Assembly (NCBI RefSeq): GCF_030253575.1
Contig: NC_080568.1
Location: 885,501 to 949,500 of the forward strand
DNA length: 64,000 nt
Source: Rhododendron vialii
Lineage: Eukaryota; Streptophyta; Magnoliopsida; Ericales; Ericaceae
Direction of reading: 5' to 3'
Positions 11,378-23,431 of the stretch are shown here, one piece after another. Made by a program: the position numbers and the translations under genes. Under the pieces are notes generated by a model, which was given only the letters and a program-made list of their open reading frames with translations, made no database searches and was not told the origin of the DNA. The stretch's first letter is position 1. Every line of letters starts with the position of its first letter.

Positions 11378-13600
11378 TGGCACCAGCGACAAGGAAACAA
11401 GGCGACCGACCTGCAGAGCCTCAGAATGAAGGCCTAGAAAGCCAAACTGACGTGGCGCATCCTGAACAAAGGGTGCCAGAAAATAGCCAAGGAAATGGCT
11501 TGAGCGCACCAACAAATATACAGGGCCTTTCCAGGCAGTTGGCACAAGTTTTGTCTAATCCAGAAGACGAAGCGGCACAGGAATTGATTACCCTATTGAG
11601 AAGGGTAGTTACGCCCCCATCTGTCATAGATGTGGATGCACATGGTGTAGTACATGAGCAACTGCAAACTGGAGATCTGCCTAGACAGTCACCTCAACAG
11701 GTATATACAAATCCAGCATTCGATTCAAATATGAATGTGCACAGTCGACCGTTTGTTGAAGCAACTGCTCTACGGTCCACAATCAAGCCAACTAGTTTTT
11801 ACCAGAGTGTCCCATCTATATATGAAGTTGGTAACAGTAGTGGAAATGGTCAGAATCATGGTTTAAATTCTAGTCAAAGTCCTCAGGCTGGTTTCACAGG
11901 AGTCCGTGTCATGAATAATGGTCAACACATATACAATGCCGCACAAACTCTGCCAAATCATGGCAGTTATACTTATCATACTATGCCAGTAGGACCGAAT
12001 AATGGAAATAGTGGTCAGTACGTTCACAATGTGCCAAACATTGGCAATGGGAACGGTCAGAATGGCCCTCTTGCACAACCTTATGTACCAAATGTCCTTA
12101 GAGCCCCAAATCCCATGAATATTAATAGGGCACAAATATTAGAAGTCATCCAAGATGTGTACGGACCAGGGCTACGCAGGGTGGAAAAACCCATGTTTAG
12201 AAAGCCTTACCCACATTGGGTTGACAATGTTTCCTTTGCCAAGAGGGGTATAAATTGCCTGAGCTTTCACTTTTTAGTGGTACAGAAAATCAGTCGACAA
12301 TTGAACATGTAGGACGGTTTTGTCTACAGTTAGGAGAACTTGGCTCTGATGATGTTTTGAAGTTAAAATTATTCCCACATTCATTAACTAAAACAGCATT
12401 CACATGGTTCATAAGCCTGCCTGCAAATTCTATCCATACGTGGCAAGATATGGAAGAACAATTTCATGCTCAATATTTTAGACATGAACCAGAGGTCTCA
12501 ATTGCCGACTTGGCTAAGTTAAAGCAGAAGCCAAATGAAACGGCAGAACAGTTTTTAACTAGATTTAAGAGATTAAGAAATCAATGTCATTGTAATGTGC
12601 CAGAGACCGAGATAGTTCGAATAGCTCAAGATGGTCTCGAGTTTAATTTTAAAAAGCAGTTTAATGGATCTAATTTCAAAGATCTGTTTGAGCTCTCCAT
12701 GAGGGCATCTCAGTTTGAAGCTATTTTACAAGAAGAAGAGCTTTTGAGGAACACGTCTCTAGGAACATATTACCAAGATGTGGAAGGTGATATTGAGATT
12801 GATGTAGCGCAAGTCATTGGAAAGACCCCTATAATTTGTGACACTTTGGTTAAAACAGAAAAACCAATGAATATGCCTTCATCTCAACCCAATAGGCGTG
12901 GGGGGCAAGCAAATTATAGACAATATTCGTTTGATTTGGCACAAGCTGACCAAATATTTGATGAATTGTTGAAACAAAAATTTGTTACTTTGAGACCTGG
13001 CATATTATTCCTTCTGATAAGGATAGAAAAGGAAAAGAATATTGTAAATGGCACAATTCATTTAGGCATAATACTAACAACTGTGTTACATTCCGAAATT
13101 GTGTGCAGGACTTGATCCAGAAGGGACTGTTGCAGTATGCTAAAGGCGACAAGGATCCCATGGGAATTGAATCCAATCCTTTTCCCAAGATTGAAGTGAA
13201 CATGGTGACGGCCGGCCTAGCCAAAAGGCTAGGTTCCAATGTGACGAAACAAACGCAGGGGGAGGAGGATCACATGCAGACTGAAGAAGAGTCAGCAAAG
13301 TCTCATACCTCTAGATTCCCAAACGACTACCTCTGCATTAGGTGTGGGCATGAAGTCCAGTATGGGGAAGCAATTATAGCAGAAAAAGATCAGAGAAGTG
13401 CATTCTCCAAGTCCGGACTGAGGTTCAACACAATGGAGGAAATGACCTTCAAATTTATGTGGGAGCCAAACTGATTTATGAAGGTATAGATCCGGGGCTC
13501 TTTAACAGAATAGAGTCAGAGCATTGCTATGGGCCAGATGATGGACCATTTTTATTCAGGGGACATCCAGTCGTGCCTGCAAGGCCTGGGGTGCCTTCTT
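11378..13600 (+). pseudogene. Degenerate retrotransposon gag region
   Basis: The start codon lies just after a second primer-site-like motif (TTTTGGCGCTAGA). The first frame gives a low-complexity N/G/Q-rich N-terminal part. A second frame from about 12255 gives a Ty3/gypsy-type Retrotrans_gag domain, recognisable by its FTWFISL, W-x-x-ME-x-QF and FKRLRNQC segments. A third frame continues from about 12990 with a C-K-W-H-N cysteine/histidine segment usual in the gag-protease linker of plant Ty3 elements. At least two frameshifts interrupt it, and no reverse transcriptase follows. It is not expected to make a working capsid protein. The reading is by motif, not alignment. Confidence 0.75.
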
Positions 13601-13623
13601 GCCGAGATCTTGAGGCGGCGGGG

Positions 13624-14326
13624 TGTTTACACCATAATTTAGTATTTAGTATATTATAATCGATTGGGTCAGAATGTTACACGTGTCAACGCATTTTAGA
13701 CCGATTGATATAATGCAAATGCAATATGAAGCCTGTTAAGGAAAATGGACTGATCAAACGGTTGATATTCGACTGGACACGTGTCAGAATTTTGTATCAC
13801 ATGCGGATCGTGAAGTCAGACGGTTAATGCAAGCAGGCAGTTGAAATAATTACAACGTTGGAAACATGTGAGATCATGGAGAAGTAACCGCCTCATGCAG
13901 ATAGTGGAGCAAGAATAGGGAGCATGGAGCCAACTAATTCAAATCGAAGGAGGGAAGTCCGTATGATTTGAATTTCAAGTCGACAACAGCCTATAAATAC
14001 AAGAAAGGAAGATATTTAGAGCCCCCCAATCAATCGCCCAAAGGCTTCTACTTTTATCTGTACTTTACATTTCTTGCTCTAGGAGTAGCTTGTAATTTAA
14101 CCGTCTGTTCGATTGTGTTCACATAGTCGATTTGACTTCTACACCGAGGGATAATAAAGTCCATTTTGTTGTTCTTCTTCCATTTCCATTCACTTCATTA
14201 AGTTTGCTTCCAGAGAAGTCCTGAAATACGGCAAGGAACCAAACTCCACCACCACAAACACCCACATTTCCAGCACACTTAGCAATCTCTAGTCGATTAG
14301 TCGACTATCAGTAAAATAGACAAACA
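13624..14326 (+). repeat. Internal second LTR
   Basis: It starts TGTTTACACCATAA and ends ACAAACA just before a TTTTGGCGCTAGA primer-site-like motif. It contains CCTATAAATACAAG, a TATA box, at about 13990. It resembles the outer LTR at its start but differs inside. Its last roughly 100 bp recur at 11223-11325, directly before the gag start, so it is the 3' LTR of the inner (gag-bearing) element. Confidence 0.7.
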
Positions 14327-14549
14327 ATTTTGGCGCTAGAAGGAGGGCAACATTACTAAATCGGAAGTAATGGCAAAGATTAAATGTGAAAATGCAAGCC
14401 TTGCATGTAAGGCTTGAACAATTTGCAAAAATGAAATAATGGCCATTTATTGGCCAACTTTGGAATCATTCTGGGCGACAGAAAGTGAAACGGCCAATTA
14501 ATGGCCAACTGGCCAAAATCAGAGGGTTCATAAGAAACCAATTTATGTG

Positions 14550-16596
14550 TTTAAAGAATGTCATCCAATAGGAAGATTAACCATTATTAAGTGGGACAAT
14601 CTGTGGAATTTTTGGCATCAATTAATTACATAGAAGACCAATCCTTCATGCCATTTTTTCATGGGTGTTAGAAGATTATTCACGGTCTTCAAGTGCTTAA
14701 CTATGAAAGTGACCATTATTTATCATAGGCTACGGAAAAATTTGAATTGCTTTACTGGTATTGTATCCCTCTCATCCAGAATTTCATAAGGATGAAAAGC
14801 ATGTTTTCAAATTACGGAATTGGAAATGACCCTCTTTTCCGACAATGGATTTGGGGGGCAAAAATTCATTTCAAAAGAGCCAAATCATATGAAGTAAATG
14901 GCTTTGGCGTTGAAACTCAAAAGGAGTTGTGTCATGAGAATAATTTGATTGAAAAACCTTGCAAGGGTTTGACCATTTATTTGTGCAAAGAAGCCGTTAA
15001 TTCACTGGCTACCTCTTGGAATAATTCTCAGTGGTTTATATCAAATGGGAAACAAAATTGTTTCTCAATCTTGTATTAAAGGTTTGGACGATGTCCTTGC
15101 CTCGGGTAAAATGATTCGACTGGGGAACTGTAAAGCCATGACAGTAGTTTTGAAGGTTTTGCCTTTAACCGAAAACCACAAGAATGGTTTTTATGGAGGA
15201 AACACGGCGCCAACAAATTTGGTGGGCAAATATAGAATGAGAAATAATCCTCCCTTCAATGATGAATTTGGGGGGCAGAAATTCATCTTTGGATATATGG
15301 CAACGATTGGATTGGTTGCTTGGTCTAGTCGATTTTGAACACTTTGCAGTCGATAATGGACATGCAGAGACTTGTAATTTTGGGCGCCACCCTGTGTTCC
15401 TAAAGGCCTTCATAGTTTATGATTTTCAACTGTTTTAAAAAGAGGCCATGGTTCATCGTTGGCGACTGGAAAATTTTCAAAGGTCTTGTTGGCATCTATG
15501 TCTCCTTCATCCAGATTTTAGTAAGGATGATGAAATGAGAATTAGGCCTCTTTTGATATCGAGTTTGCAAGGGGGGCAAACTCATCTTTAGAAGAGCCAA
15601 TTAGGGGCTCGAAAATTTGAAACTCAAGCAAGTCGAATCATGAAAATAGTCATTCGACTAGAGTTTTTCAATTTGATTTCTGTCGATCAATATACATTTT
15701 TGGAGGACACGGAAAATTAGTTTTTGATGGAGTTGGCTAATAGATGTTGGTATTTGGTATTAATGCATATATATAGTAGCCAACGTGTGAAGCCAAATGA
15801 TGCCTATTAATTGGCTGTTGTTTGTGACTTTAAAGTTCATTATTGTGGGATTAGGCAAGGCTCATGGCATATGCGTAGTGCTCTGATCGACTAACCATGT
15901 TTTGACGTTCCCGGTTTCCTTCCTGTAGGAATCAAAGCCTAAGGGAAACTAATCGACTGAGGCATGCCACCATTCGACGGTGGTTATTAAGCCTTGAAGG
16001 CTTTATGGTACCAGTCGAAAAATGAAAAGATTGGTGTAAAATTTATCAAAAACTCTTCGAAAGTTGGGGGCATAAATGTTTTCACTGTAAAAGGTTATTA
16101 CTTGCTTTTGGCCCTTACTCTTGTTTCAACTTTGTTTTCTGAAATCTCGGATGAATTCGATAGAGGGCAATGTTTGTCGTTTGCTACGAGCGTGTTTTGG
16201 CCTTTTCTTTATTGAAAGAATCTCAACTCCCATAATTTGATCAAGGGGAATGTTTGTCGTTTGCTACGCGCGTGTTTTGGCCTTTTCTTTATCAAATGTT
16301 GGGGGAGAAATTAAGTAAACAAATGCTTGTGCTTGATTAAGGCTCATGGCATAAATCCTTTTATCGATATGCCATTCGTAGAGTTTTGCATATATAGGCC
16401 TTTATTCGATAGGCCACGTATGTCCAACATGATCTGTTTCTGGTATCAATTGATTGCCCAATTGAGTTGGAGGGCATAAATGTTTACACCATAAAGAGTT
16501 ATTACCCGTCGATATCGACAGAGGGGTGATTTAAAACTAGTGAAATTATTCACTTGGGTTACGTTAGCTCTTCACCCAAATGAATAAGGGGGGCAT
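14550..16596 (+). other. Non-coding internal region of the LTR element
   Basis: No open frame resembles a retroelement protein. The region holds degenerate internal repeats, each with a GGGGGGCA-type purine run (near 14857, 15270, 15577 and 16591). A block containing GTTTGTCGTTTGCTACG occurs twice about 80 bp apart (near 16170 and 16250). It is likely filler of a large non-autonomous element. Confidence 0.55.
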
Positions 16597-16656
16597 TGTT
16601 TACACCATATTTCACCGCATGTCGATGATCGACCGAAAGGACACTTGGCTTGCTCC

Positions 16657-17205
16657 ACAAATAATAATTGTATCAAATTCAAATTTTGATGCATGACTTT
16701 ACTACACTGCCCTTAACTTTTTATCTTTTCAACACAGCGATGACTACTTATTAGGGGCAATTTTGAAAAACTAAAACTTTTTTAGTTTGACTTTTCAAAG
16801 GAATTAACATTTTGGGATATCAAAAAAAAAGAAAAGAAAAACTAGCAATTTGGAACGAAGGGAGTAACAGAGATTGGAAACTTTGTGTGGCTTTGTCTCG
16901 TTGCATAACTGTGGCTTTGTTAGATTATTGTAAACTGTGTGTGGCTTTGTCTCGTTGCATAACTCTTCAAAAAATGCATAAATAGGCTTAGAAAACCGTT
17001 TAACGACTTAGTTTTAAGAAAAATATGAACAGCCAAAAAATTGCCACACATTCTACGTATTTGATTTCACAATTTTCTCAAGCAAACATGTAAGAGCAAC
17101 GGATCAAGATTGAAAGTGTATTCACAACTAACCAAACAGTTCATATACAACTATTTCCAACAGTTTTCCAAGTAATTACACAAATTCCTAATCCTCAAGA
17201 CAACC
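16657..17205. repeat. Host direct repeat, right copy
   Basis: This is the second copy of 9718-10398, without the 125-bp MITE-like insert and with small indels. It joins the truncated 3' LTR at 16656/16657 and continues without interruption into the 3' flank of the intact NPF gene. It therefore represents the undisturbed form of the site in which the LTR element sits on the left side. Confidence 0.85.
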
Positions 17206-17298
17206 CCAACATTACATGCGTATAAATTCTGCAGAAACAACAATTGACGGCCGGTGCACTAAGATTGCCTGATAGAGACAATTGAAAGTCGACCAATT

Positions 17299-20200
17299 TC
17301 AGATAGTGTTTCCTCGGTTATATATGTAAGATTTTGCGAAGTACAAATAGGCGACCATTGCGACTGCACTAAGTCCAGCAAGTAGCCAATAGAAGTAATC
17401 AAGATGTGCCCGATTCAAGTTATCGGCAAACCAGCTGTCCTGACCGTCTCCGCCTGTAGTACTCTCCACAACCGAGATGAGAAAGCTGCTCAGGAAGCTC
17501 CCCACACCGAAAATACTAAGGTAGAGCGAGAGACCGACACTCTTTAATTCACTCGGCATCTGATCATAGAAGAACTCTTGCAAACCAACCATAGTGAAGA
17601 CATCAGCAACTCCAAACAAAATGTATTGAGGTGCCAACCACCAGAAACTCATTGGAACTGTCGCCTTTGGATTATCTATTAGCCCATATTCTAGAGCGGT
17701 TTCAAGTCGCATCCTCTCTACCAGAGCAGCAATTACCATGGAAATAACTGATAAGAACATTCCAAATCCAATTCTTTGGAGCATTGTTATGCCTGAGGGT
17801 TTCCGGGTTATAGCTCTAGCAATTGGAACGAAAATGCGGTCGTAGATGGGAAGGAAGATAACAATGGAAAGGCTTATGAGAGTTTGAAGTGAAGCAGCTG
17901 GTATACTAAAGCCTGGTCCTAGAGATCTGTCCACTGTAACTCCTTGCTTTGTGAAAAGAGTAGAGGATTGTGCGAATACAATAGCATAAGCCAAACAGGT
18001 AAACCAAATAGGGAACAACCTCAGAACTGCCTTTGCCTCTTCTATCTCATTTATACTACAAACTTTTCCATCTTCCTTCGAACCGTCCGGAGCAAGTAAG
18101 GCCTTGTTAAGAAACCTATAATGAACCAAAAAACAAAAATGGTTTCAGCAAGTACAGCCCAATCCCATCCAAAAAAACAACACAAAAACATGAATTAAGC
18201 ACCAAGACTGTAATTCTATGTATTTTCTTTAAACAAATCACAAGACAACGGAAGTTCAGTTGCTTAGTTTTACAACGTGATCCCTTTAATGAGATAGAAG
18301 ACCACTTTTGGGATGGAATAATTCCCATATTTGGACCATCAACCAAAAAAATAGAAGCTATTGGAAGAAGTCTTTCCTGAGCATCCACAATGCCCATATA
18401 TTAAATTGTGATATCAGGAAAGAATTTAACTCCGAAACCTTCACCATACAACGAAATACTTCAAATTGTACGCAAGACAAAATAAAATTTATAAGAATGA
18501 CAATTGACAATAGTTTTCAACGATGAAATTCTTACATGAATTGGTCTGAACCCTGATGAGGAAGGATTCCACGAGATTCCTCTTCAATAGACATTGCTGA
18601 AGGGGCAGTTCGCCAATTCCTAGCTGCTCTAACAAACACCCTACCAATTCTAGCAAATGCACTTTGCTCATCACTTTTAATGCTAAACCGGTATGTCGTG
18701 GTTCCAAGCAGGAATATGATCAGTGCAAAGGCCATTATCATACAAGGGATCCCAAACCCAAAACCCCAACTAAGGTTGTCTTGGATGTAGTTCAAAATCC
18801 AGAGAGATAAACAAGTACCAAAACACATACCAAAATACCACCAGTTGAAGAATGAGCTTTTGGCTTTGCACTCTTGCGGATCTTGTGTATCAAACTGGTC
18901 AGCTCCGAAAGCCTGAACACAAGGCTTGTGCCCTCCTTGTGCAAATGCCACTAGATACAGGGAGAAGAAGAAGAAGACAACTTGAAGGTGAGGAGGCGAA
19001 CAGTGACTGACACTGGTGGCACTTTGACAATCAGAAGAGCTGAAAGAGGGAAGCACAGCTGATAGGGTCAACAGCAAAAGTCCCTAGTTCAGTTCATTAT
19101 AAGAGAAACAAAATTAGCACCAGATAGTAGAAGACATTCTGCATCACTATGCCGAAAAGCTCAGTATTTATGTAAGCTATTCAAATCACTTGAGTGCAAA
19201 CTGACCAATCATCAAACAGCTGACTTCACAAATATCCATTATATCCTAATAGTACTCTTAGAGCTTTAGAGAAACAATGATAAAAGTTCATTACCAGCTG
19301 CAGCTTATAACTTCAATAACATAACCAAATGGTCTTGATCCCTTCCAAAACTATTACCTAGTGCCTAAAGAACCTAGAGAAACCAGCAGGTTCAAATAAA
19401 TTGTCGAAAAACTCCATGAATGCTGAAGTTTAGAAGGAGACTTTGTACTTTCTGTGGCGACCTGAAATACAGACTATCTAAGCTAAAAATTTAAGTTAAG
19501 AGTGTTTCCAATATTATTCCACGCAATAAAATTCACGCTATCATAAGGGCCACAGCAGATATGGCCCTTGCTGAATCCCAAGTCCCATTTCCGTTTCTTC
19601 CATCCACCAAACAGCTAAGATCTTTAATGCTACAAATTCTACTAACAAACCCAACTAAGACAAGTACCTCGAAGCAGCCTTGAATTTAGTTTTGGAAACA
19701 GAAGCACTTTACCAAACCAAACTGAGCCTAAGTGACAATCTATTGGGATCGGCTACATAAATTTGTTATCTTTATTGACCTCCATCAAGGGAATTGTCTT
19801 CTGTGATATAGAACGACCTAAATCCTTCTAACTAAGCCACGGAAGTTAATTTTAGACTCCCATTAGTGCTACCATCTATTGTAATCAAATTAAACCTCCT
19901 AGCTTCTGCATCTACTGAAACATAGCCCTTTTCTCTATCGAGCCCTGTCGAGGGCATCGTGGACATAATATCCATGAAAACTAAACACTCTTAAACTACC
20001 ACTCGAAAGTCAATTTTAGATTCCTATTTGTGGTACCAACCCTCTACCACCATATTAATCCTCTAACTAACTACCTCATCTACCAAAACGAAAGTGTTTT
20101 ACTAAAAGAGGCAAAAAAAGGAAAGTTAAAGAAGAAACTAACCACGATGTAGAGCGCAGAAGCAATGATAATCATTCGATATCGACCGAGGAACGAATCT

Positions 20201-21384
20201 GCAACGAATGCTCCCAAAAGCGGCAAAAGCGACGCCACGCCGGACCAAGCGTTGATGATCTCCGCTGCCGTCGCCGTCGACTGGCCGAGTGGCCCTGTCA
20301 GATAACTGATGAGGTTGGAGCTTATCCCATAGTACGCAAATCTCTCTGCCATTTCCACTCCTGCGACACCCACATCCCAATCAGGTGTGCTACAACCACA
20401 GATGCTTGCACCAACAAAAGGTACAAACTCTCTCACATGGAGTATTTGGGTGGGTCCCAATATATGGATCCCACATACGAGTGTGGTGAGAGACTCTGTA
20501 CGGGCATCTTCAGCCCTTGCCCTTGTAATTGACTCATTACCAATTCTGAGTAAACTGTAAAAGACCTTTAAACTCACCAAGTGCTTCACTCAAACTCAAA
20601 CCGGCTTGAGTTTTACTCAAATTTTTAACCAAATCAAGGACAATTCAATCTTTTACTCAAAATCATCAAGCCTTGTTTAGCTCTTCACAATTTACAATCA
20701 TGCCACAAATCTTTTACTCAAAATTTTGCTTAGACTAGAGTTATACCTTCAATTGAGCCTTCCAGCCATTCGCGTTCATGAGGATGGTAATGCTTCTCTT
20801 TAGCAACATCCTCTAGTCGACTTCTCGACTGTGATGGTGCTTTCGTACCATCAAGTAGTCATGTTCTAGCTTGAGATTCTGTTGGTTTGCTTATGGTTAT
20901 ATATTACTGTAGAATATCAGTGTGGATTCGGCCCTGGCAGCTGTAACGGACTTGGAGATTGTGGAGTAGTGCTTATTGGTTTGTTAATTTATACGTTTAT
21001 AGTGATCCCCCCTTCCCCCTCCTTGTTAGTGTGTTTACGTATTCTCTTTCAATTGGGTCACAACTTTTGCAATGATATCAATCCATTCTTAAAAAAGGAA
21101 AAAGGAGTTTGTCCATTGGAGTGATTCATAGCAAATGAAGCAAGGGCTGGAAATGCTCTTACTGCAAGTGTATGTGACCATCTTTTCTCCATCTCAATGT
21201 TAGGTCAACGTATACAACGACAAGGAAATATATGTATGGTCATGAGTTTACCTATGATGAAAACAGCCGATCGCCAGCCGCCGGACTTGGATCTAGTGAC
21301 GGGGCGGTGTTTGTAGTCGACGACGCCGTCGACGGCGTCAACGTCGAGAAGGGGAGCTGCGGCCTCAGAAGCGTCGACGGCCAT
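17299..21384 (-). CDS. NRT1/PTR family (NPF5-type) proton-coupled transporter
   Basis: Four exons on the minus strand: 21252-21384, 20143-20360, 18536-19083 and 17299-18115. They total 1,716 nt (571 aa), with all borders GT-AG and phases consistent. The start is the first ATG in exon 1 ([14 protein letters not shown]), after a CT-repeat leader. Exon 2 holds [12 protein letters not shown]: the E-x-x-E-R motif that couples NPF/POT carriers to protons falls at about residues 47-51. It continues with [13 protein letters not shown] and [11 protein letters not shown]. Exon 3 has [16 protein letters not shown] and [11 protein letters not shown]; exon 4 has [41 protein letters not shown] and [15 protein letters not shown]. 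Length and sequence closely fit the NPF5.10-5.16 group of Arabidopsis, whose substrates are only partly known, with vacuolar transport likely for some members. It is the only apparently intact copy of three here. Confidence 0.93.
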
Positions 21385-21418
21385 TTCTCTCCAACGACAC
21401 CCGGTTCCCCTAATTCAC

Positions 21419-21423
<5 letters not shown>

Positions 21424-21451
<28 letters not shown>
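21424..21451. repeat. (GA)n tract in NPF copy 2 leader
   Basis: A GA/CT tract about 40 bp upstream of the minus-strand start codon. It is equivalent to the tract upstream of copy 1. Confidence 0.8.
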
Positions 21452-21454
<3 letters not shown>

Positions 21455-21969
21455 GTTTTGGCATTTTGCTACTCCATTTTACGTGACTGGAGATTTTTTA
21501 CCATTTGACAGCACAGTCAATCTAATATTTAATTTTTGTTTAAAATTAATCTTTTTCTAGTCAGCAATTGTTTTGGTAGGTGAAATTACCCTCTTATCCT
21601 CTCTTAAAAAAAATTTAATATTTAATTTTTGTTTGATTATTCCCGGTAAACAAGTTGTTTACAGTATCGTCCAATTTTGCACATCCAAATGTATTTTTGG
21701 AGAAGACGCACGAGATTACCTCTGTAAAAACTTTTTCGACTCCTCTGTAGATAAATACTTATTTTTAAAATTAAAAGTGATGTATTGTAAGATAATTACC
21801 TATCTCGTAAAATGAGAAATAAGTACTTAACAAATAAGAATCTTAGCGAAACAAGGCCTAAATCTAATTGCATAACTCTTAAAAAAGACAACAAAAAAAA
21901 AAAAAAACTAATACTCCATCTGTCCTTAAATAAGTATTCGGATCGCAAATCTAGTCTCTTTAAGAAGTG

Positions 21970-22130
21970 CTTCTAGCCTAATAGTATTTCCTGGTCCTTC
22001 CTTGTGGGAGGCCAGGATTCGAGTCCGATCACAATCGTTTATGAACTCAGGATTGTGGACAGCCTTTAAATTTCTATGAATTGACTTACTAACTCCTCCT
22101 TGACCCCTATAACAAGTGGGGGGGGAAAAA
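21970..22130 (+). mobile_element. SINE-like sequence with pol III box B
   Basis: GGATTCGAGTCC at 22015-22026 fits the tRNA/SINE box B. TAGCCTAATAGTA about 40 bp upstream could serve as box A. It lies inside a region that starts with a Stowaway-like CTCCATCTGTCC end (about 21914). No cloverleaf and no target duplication were found, so this is a tentative SINE relic, not a tRNA gene. Confidence 0.42.
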
Positions 22131-22439
22131 TCAACACATATGAGGGGAGTTATTGTTAATCCAAAAACAGATGGAATAAGGAGAAAAAATAGTGTCTTAT
22201 TTGGAGATAATTCCAAGAAGGCCTTAACTAAGGTCCAGTAGACCAAGTTTGGAAAGGTGGTCTTGGGCTTTAGCTTCCGTTTGATCATGTGTTTGGACAA
22301 ATAGCAACCAACCACTGGGCCCTGTTGTTTACTTTCACAACTTTGATAGGCTACCAGGACCGGCTCAGGATTAACTCTTTCTACAATAGGCAAACTTCAA
22401 ATTTTTCGCATGATTCCTCTTTGAAAACAAAAACAAAAA

Positions 22440-23040
22440 GCTCATGAAAAAATTGGTACTTATTTCGTGTTGTAAGTTCTTCACAATATTTTCACACTGC
22501 AAGAACCAAGATCATGTTATAATTTTGACATCTCAAACATTACATCAACCCAAAAAAAATTCAATAACTAAAGTGTTGTACCAGTGTTATACTATTTTAT
22601 ATTTACCGTACATCAAGTTTTATCCAACTATTAAATATCAACTAACTTTACACACATGGGAAAAAAAAACTGTGTTAATCTTAATAAGCATTCGTCTAGT
22701 GCTATGAAATTCGGCGTCCCTTCCTTAAGTCAAAATTCACGTTATCTACATTAGGCATCAACGCATAGGTTATGACGATATCATGCCAAAAGATGACGTT
22801 GGAGCTTGGATTTGACAACCAATTTTGGAGATGCTCTAAATGACTTCTTACACATTTTTGTTGACAAAAAGAAAAGGACTTGTACATTTTCAGACGTTTC
22901 ATCCAACAAAAAATATATACATTTGCAGACTTGCATCTAAATGGGTATTGAGCTGCGGGTCAAAACAACAAGCCGGTAATCCAGTCGGGTTACCAAAGCA
23001 CTGTTTTTATCTTACTGTAGTACAAAAAAACGAGCCAACA
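22440..23040. other. Intergenic, nothing recognised
   Basis: AT-rich sequence with only short, unconvincing frames. Confidence 0.4.
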
Positions 23041-23140
23041 TAAAAGGAGATTAGAAAGTAGAAAGTCAGACACTACGACTACGACCACGACTGCCTCCCC
23101 ACGTTCTTTATGAGTGAAGAAAATAAAGAAACAACCAAAA
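23041..23140 (+). repeat. Partial duplicate of the 25.7-kb gene's upstream region
   Basis: The segment GAAAGTCAGACACTA...CCCACG...GTTCTTTATGAGT matches 25622-25715, directly upstream of the start codon at 25730. Here no coding sequence follows; mobile-element sequence begins instead. It looks like a broken duplicate of the promoter/leader. Confidence 0.6.
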
Positions 23141-23431
23141 AGTCACGTTAACTGAAAAAAAATTATTCAATGCCCCGGACATGACAGGTGGATGCCCAAG
23201 GGCACCGAATAATCACTCTGTTAGATGGTATCAAGATGGATGGTCAACCAAAAAATTGGGTCATCCCATCCAGTTATACCCGTCCACTTGAGAGATTATT
23301 CATTAGTCTCTGAACCACCATATGGTTTTTCACTTACTTTTCATAACGGGTAGGATTTACCCACTTTATCTTTGACTTCATACCAATGTGTAGTGAAAAA
23401 TGGCTTAGGCACCATGTGGTAGTGTTCCCAT

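Larger units (their letters stand above)
10399..16656 (+). mobile_element. Mosaic non-autonomous LTR retrotransposon
   Basis: The 5' LTR (10399-11000) starts TGTTTACACC, has a TATAAATA box near 10603 and ends in CA. It is followed by a TTTTGGCGCTAGA primer-site-like motif. The 3' LTR starts at 16597 after a purine tract (AAGGGGGGCA), matches the first 58 or so bases of the 5' LTR, and then breaks off at 16656. Inside is a second, related LTR (13624-14326) and a tail fragment of the same type (about 11223-11325). The leader of about 220 bp after the first LTR (11001-11222) recurs at 14327-14550. Only a broken gag is present (11378 to about 13600); no protease, reverse transcriptase or integrase is recognisable. 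The element is therefore a recombinant of two related LTR families that depends on others for movement. The 3' truncation hides any target duplication. Confidence 0.85.

Noticed and set aside
22015-22026. tRNA gene suggested by a perfect box B
   Set aside because: No cloverleaf, acceptor stem or anticodon arm can be formed; fits a SINE relic better.
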